Shown piece by piece: positions 12,800 to 12,843 of a stretch of 12,843 bases of DNA. Below the pieces are notes generated by a model. That model saw only the letters and a program-made list of their open reading frames with translations. It had not been told where the DNA came from and did no database searches. The stretch is from an uncultured Chloroflexota bacterium (GTDB lineage Bacteria > Chloroflexota > Dehalococcoidia > Lucifugimonadales > CAJWER01), in assembly GCA_913030785.1 (NCBI GenBank), contig CAJWER010000068.1:1-12843 (forward strand), written 5' to 3'. Numbering within the stretch: the stretch's first letter is position 1; the number at the start of each line of letters is the position of its first letter. The translations under genes were made by a program, and so were the position numbers.

Positions 12800-12843
12800 C
12801 CTGACCTATCGTATAGTCTCCCAATCATCTTCTAGATTTGGAG

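Noticed and set aside
1..12843. tRNA, rRNA, integrase or transposase genes
   Set aside because: I looked for cloverleaf-like tails, conserved rRNA blocks and recombinase motifs on both strands and saw none; a dedicated scan would be needed to exclude a diverged tRNA.

Overview
The window reads as chromosomal DNA of a free-living bacterium with moderate to high GC. The beta clamp N-terminus (MRLSCLQENL...) and the ThDP enzyme and MFS carrier resemble what I know from Chloroflexota, class Dehalococcoidia (SAR202-like lineages). That placement is an inference from protein flavour; there is no rRNA or other decisive marker in the window.

Left part (1-4239, minus strand). One operon reads leftwards from a sigma70-type promoter at 4210-4239. 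It holds an 852-residue transketolase/pyruvate-dehydrogenase-E1-like ThDP enzyme, then a 60-base spacer with two interleaved inverted repeats, an 88-residue single-span membrane protein, and an OFA/monocarboxylate-type MFS carrier that runs off the left edge. The last two genes share one base (TAATG) and are probably translationally coupled. The true MFS frame is open at the window edge.

Middle (4240-6054). A non-coding stretch of about 500 bases leads to a good promoter (TTGACC-17-TATACT) and dnaN, the beta sliding clamp, on the plus strand. dnaN is closed by a strong intrinsic terminator at 6019-6054.

Accessory region A (6089-10557). A convergent orphan gene with a C-terminal helix-turn-helix lies divergent to a compact, tightly coupled plus-strand operon. 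That operon carries an excisionase-like HTH protein, a 55-residue protein (TAATG coupled), a prim-pol/AAA+ helicase replication protein, a TubC_N-like protein with a cysteine-rich zinc tail (ATGA coupled), and a resolvase-type HTH protein (TTGA coupled). The 3' end of the replication gene contains nine copies of a 9-bp iteron, six forward and three inverted, read in all three codon phases. This looks like a replication origin placed inside the replication gene. The set resembles the replication module of a plasmid-like or phage-satellite-like integrated element, but no integrase, relaxase or capsid gene is present in the window.

Accessory region B (10558-12843). A pair of imperfect direct repeats (10581-10790 and 12632-12799, about 2.05 kb apart) brackets a divergent pair: a small protein with a probable ADP-ribosyltransferase-like fold (minus) and a LicD-family phosphotransferase with a C-terminal Ig-like domain (plus). 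Each repeat begins with a 7-bp stem that differs in sequence but keeps pairing, and ends in a short coding-like segment whose differences fall mostly at third codon positions. Two very short ORFs starting MxCPECGAGV, each with the same ribosome-binding segment, precede and follow licD. Downstream of licD a strong promoter is followed almost at once by a textbook terminator and then a second one, a layout that would make only a tiny RNA.
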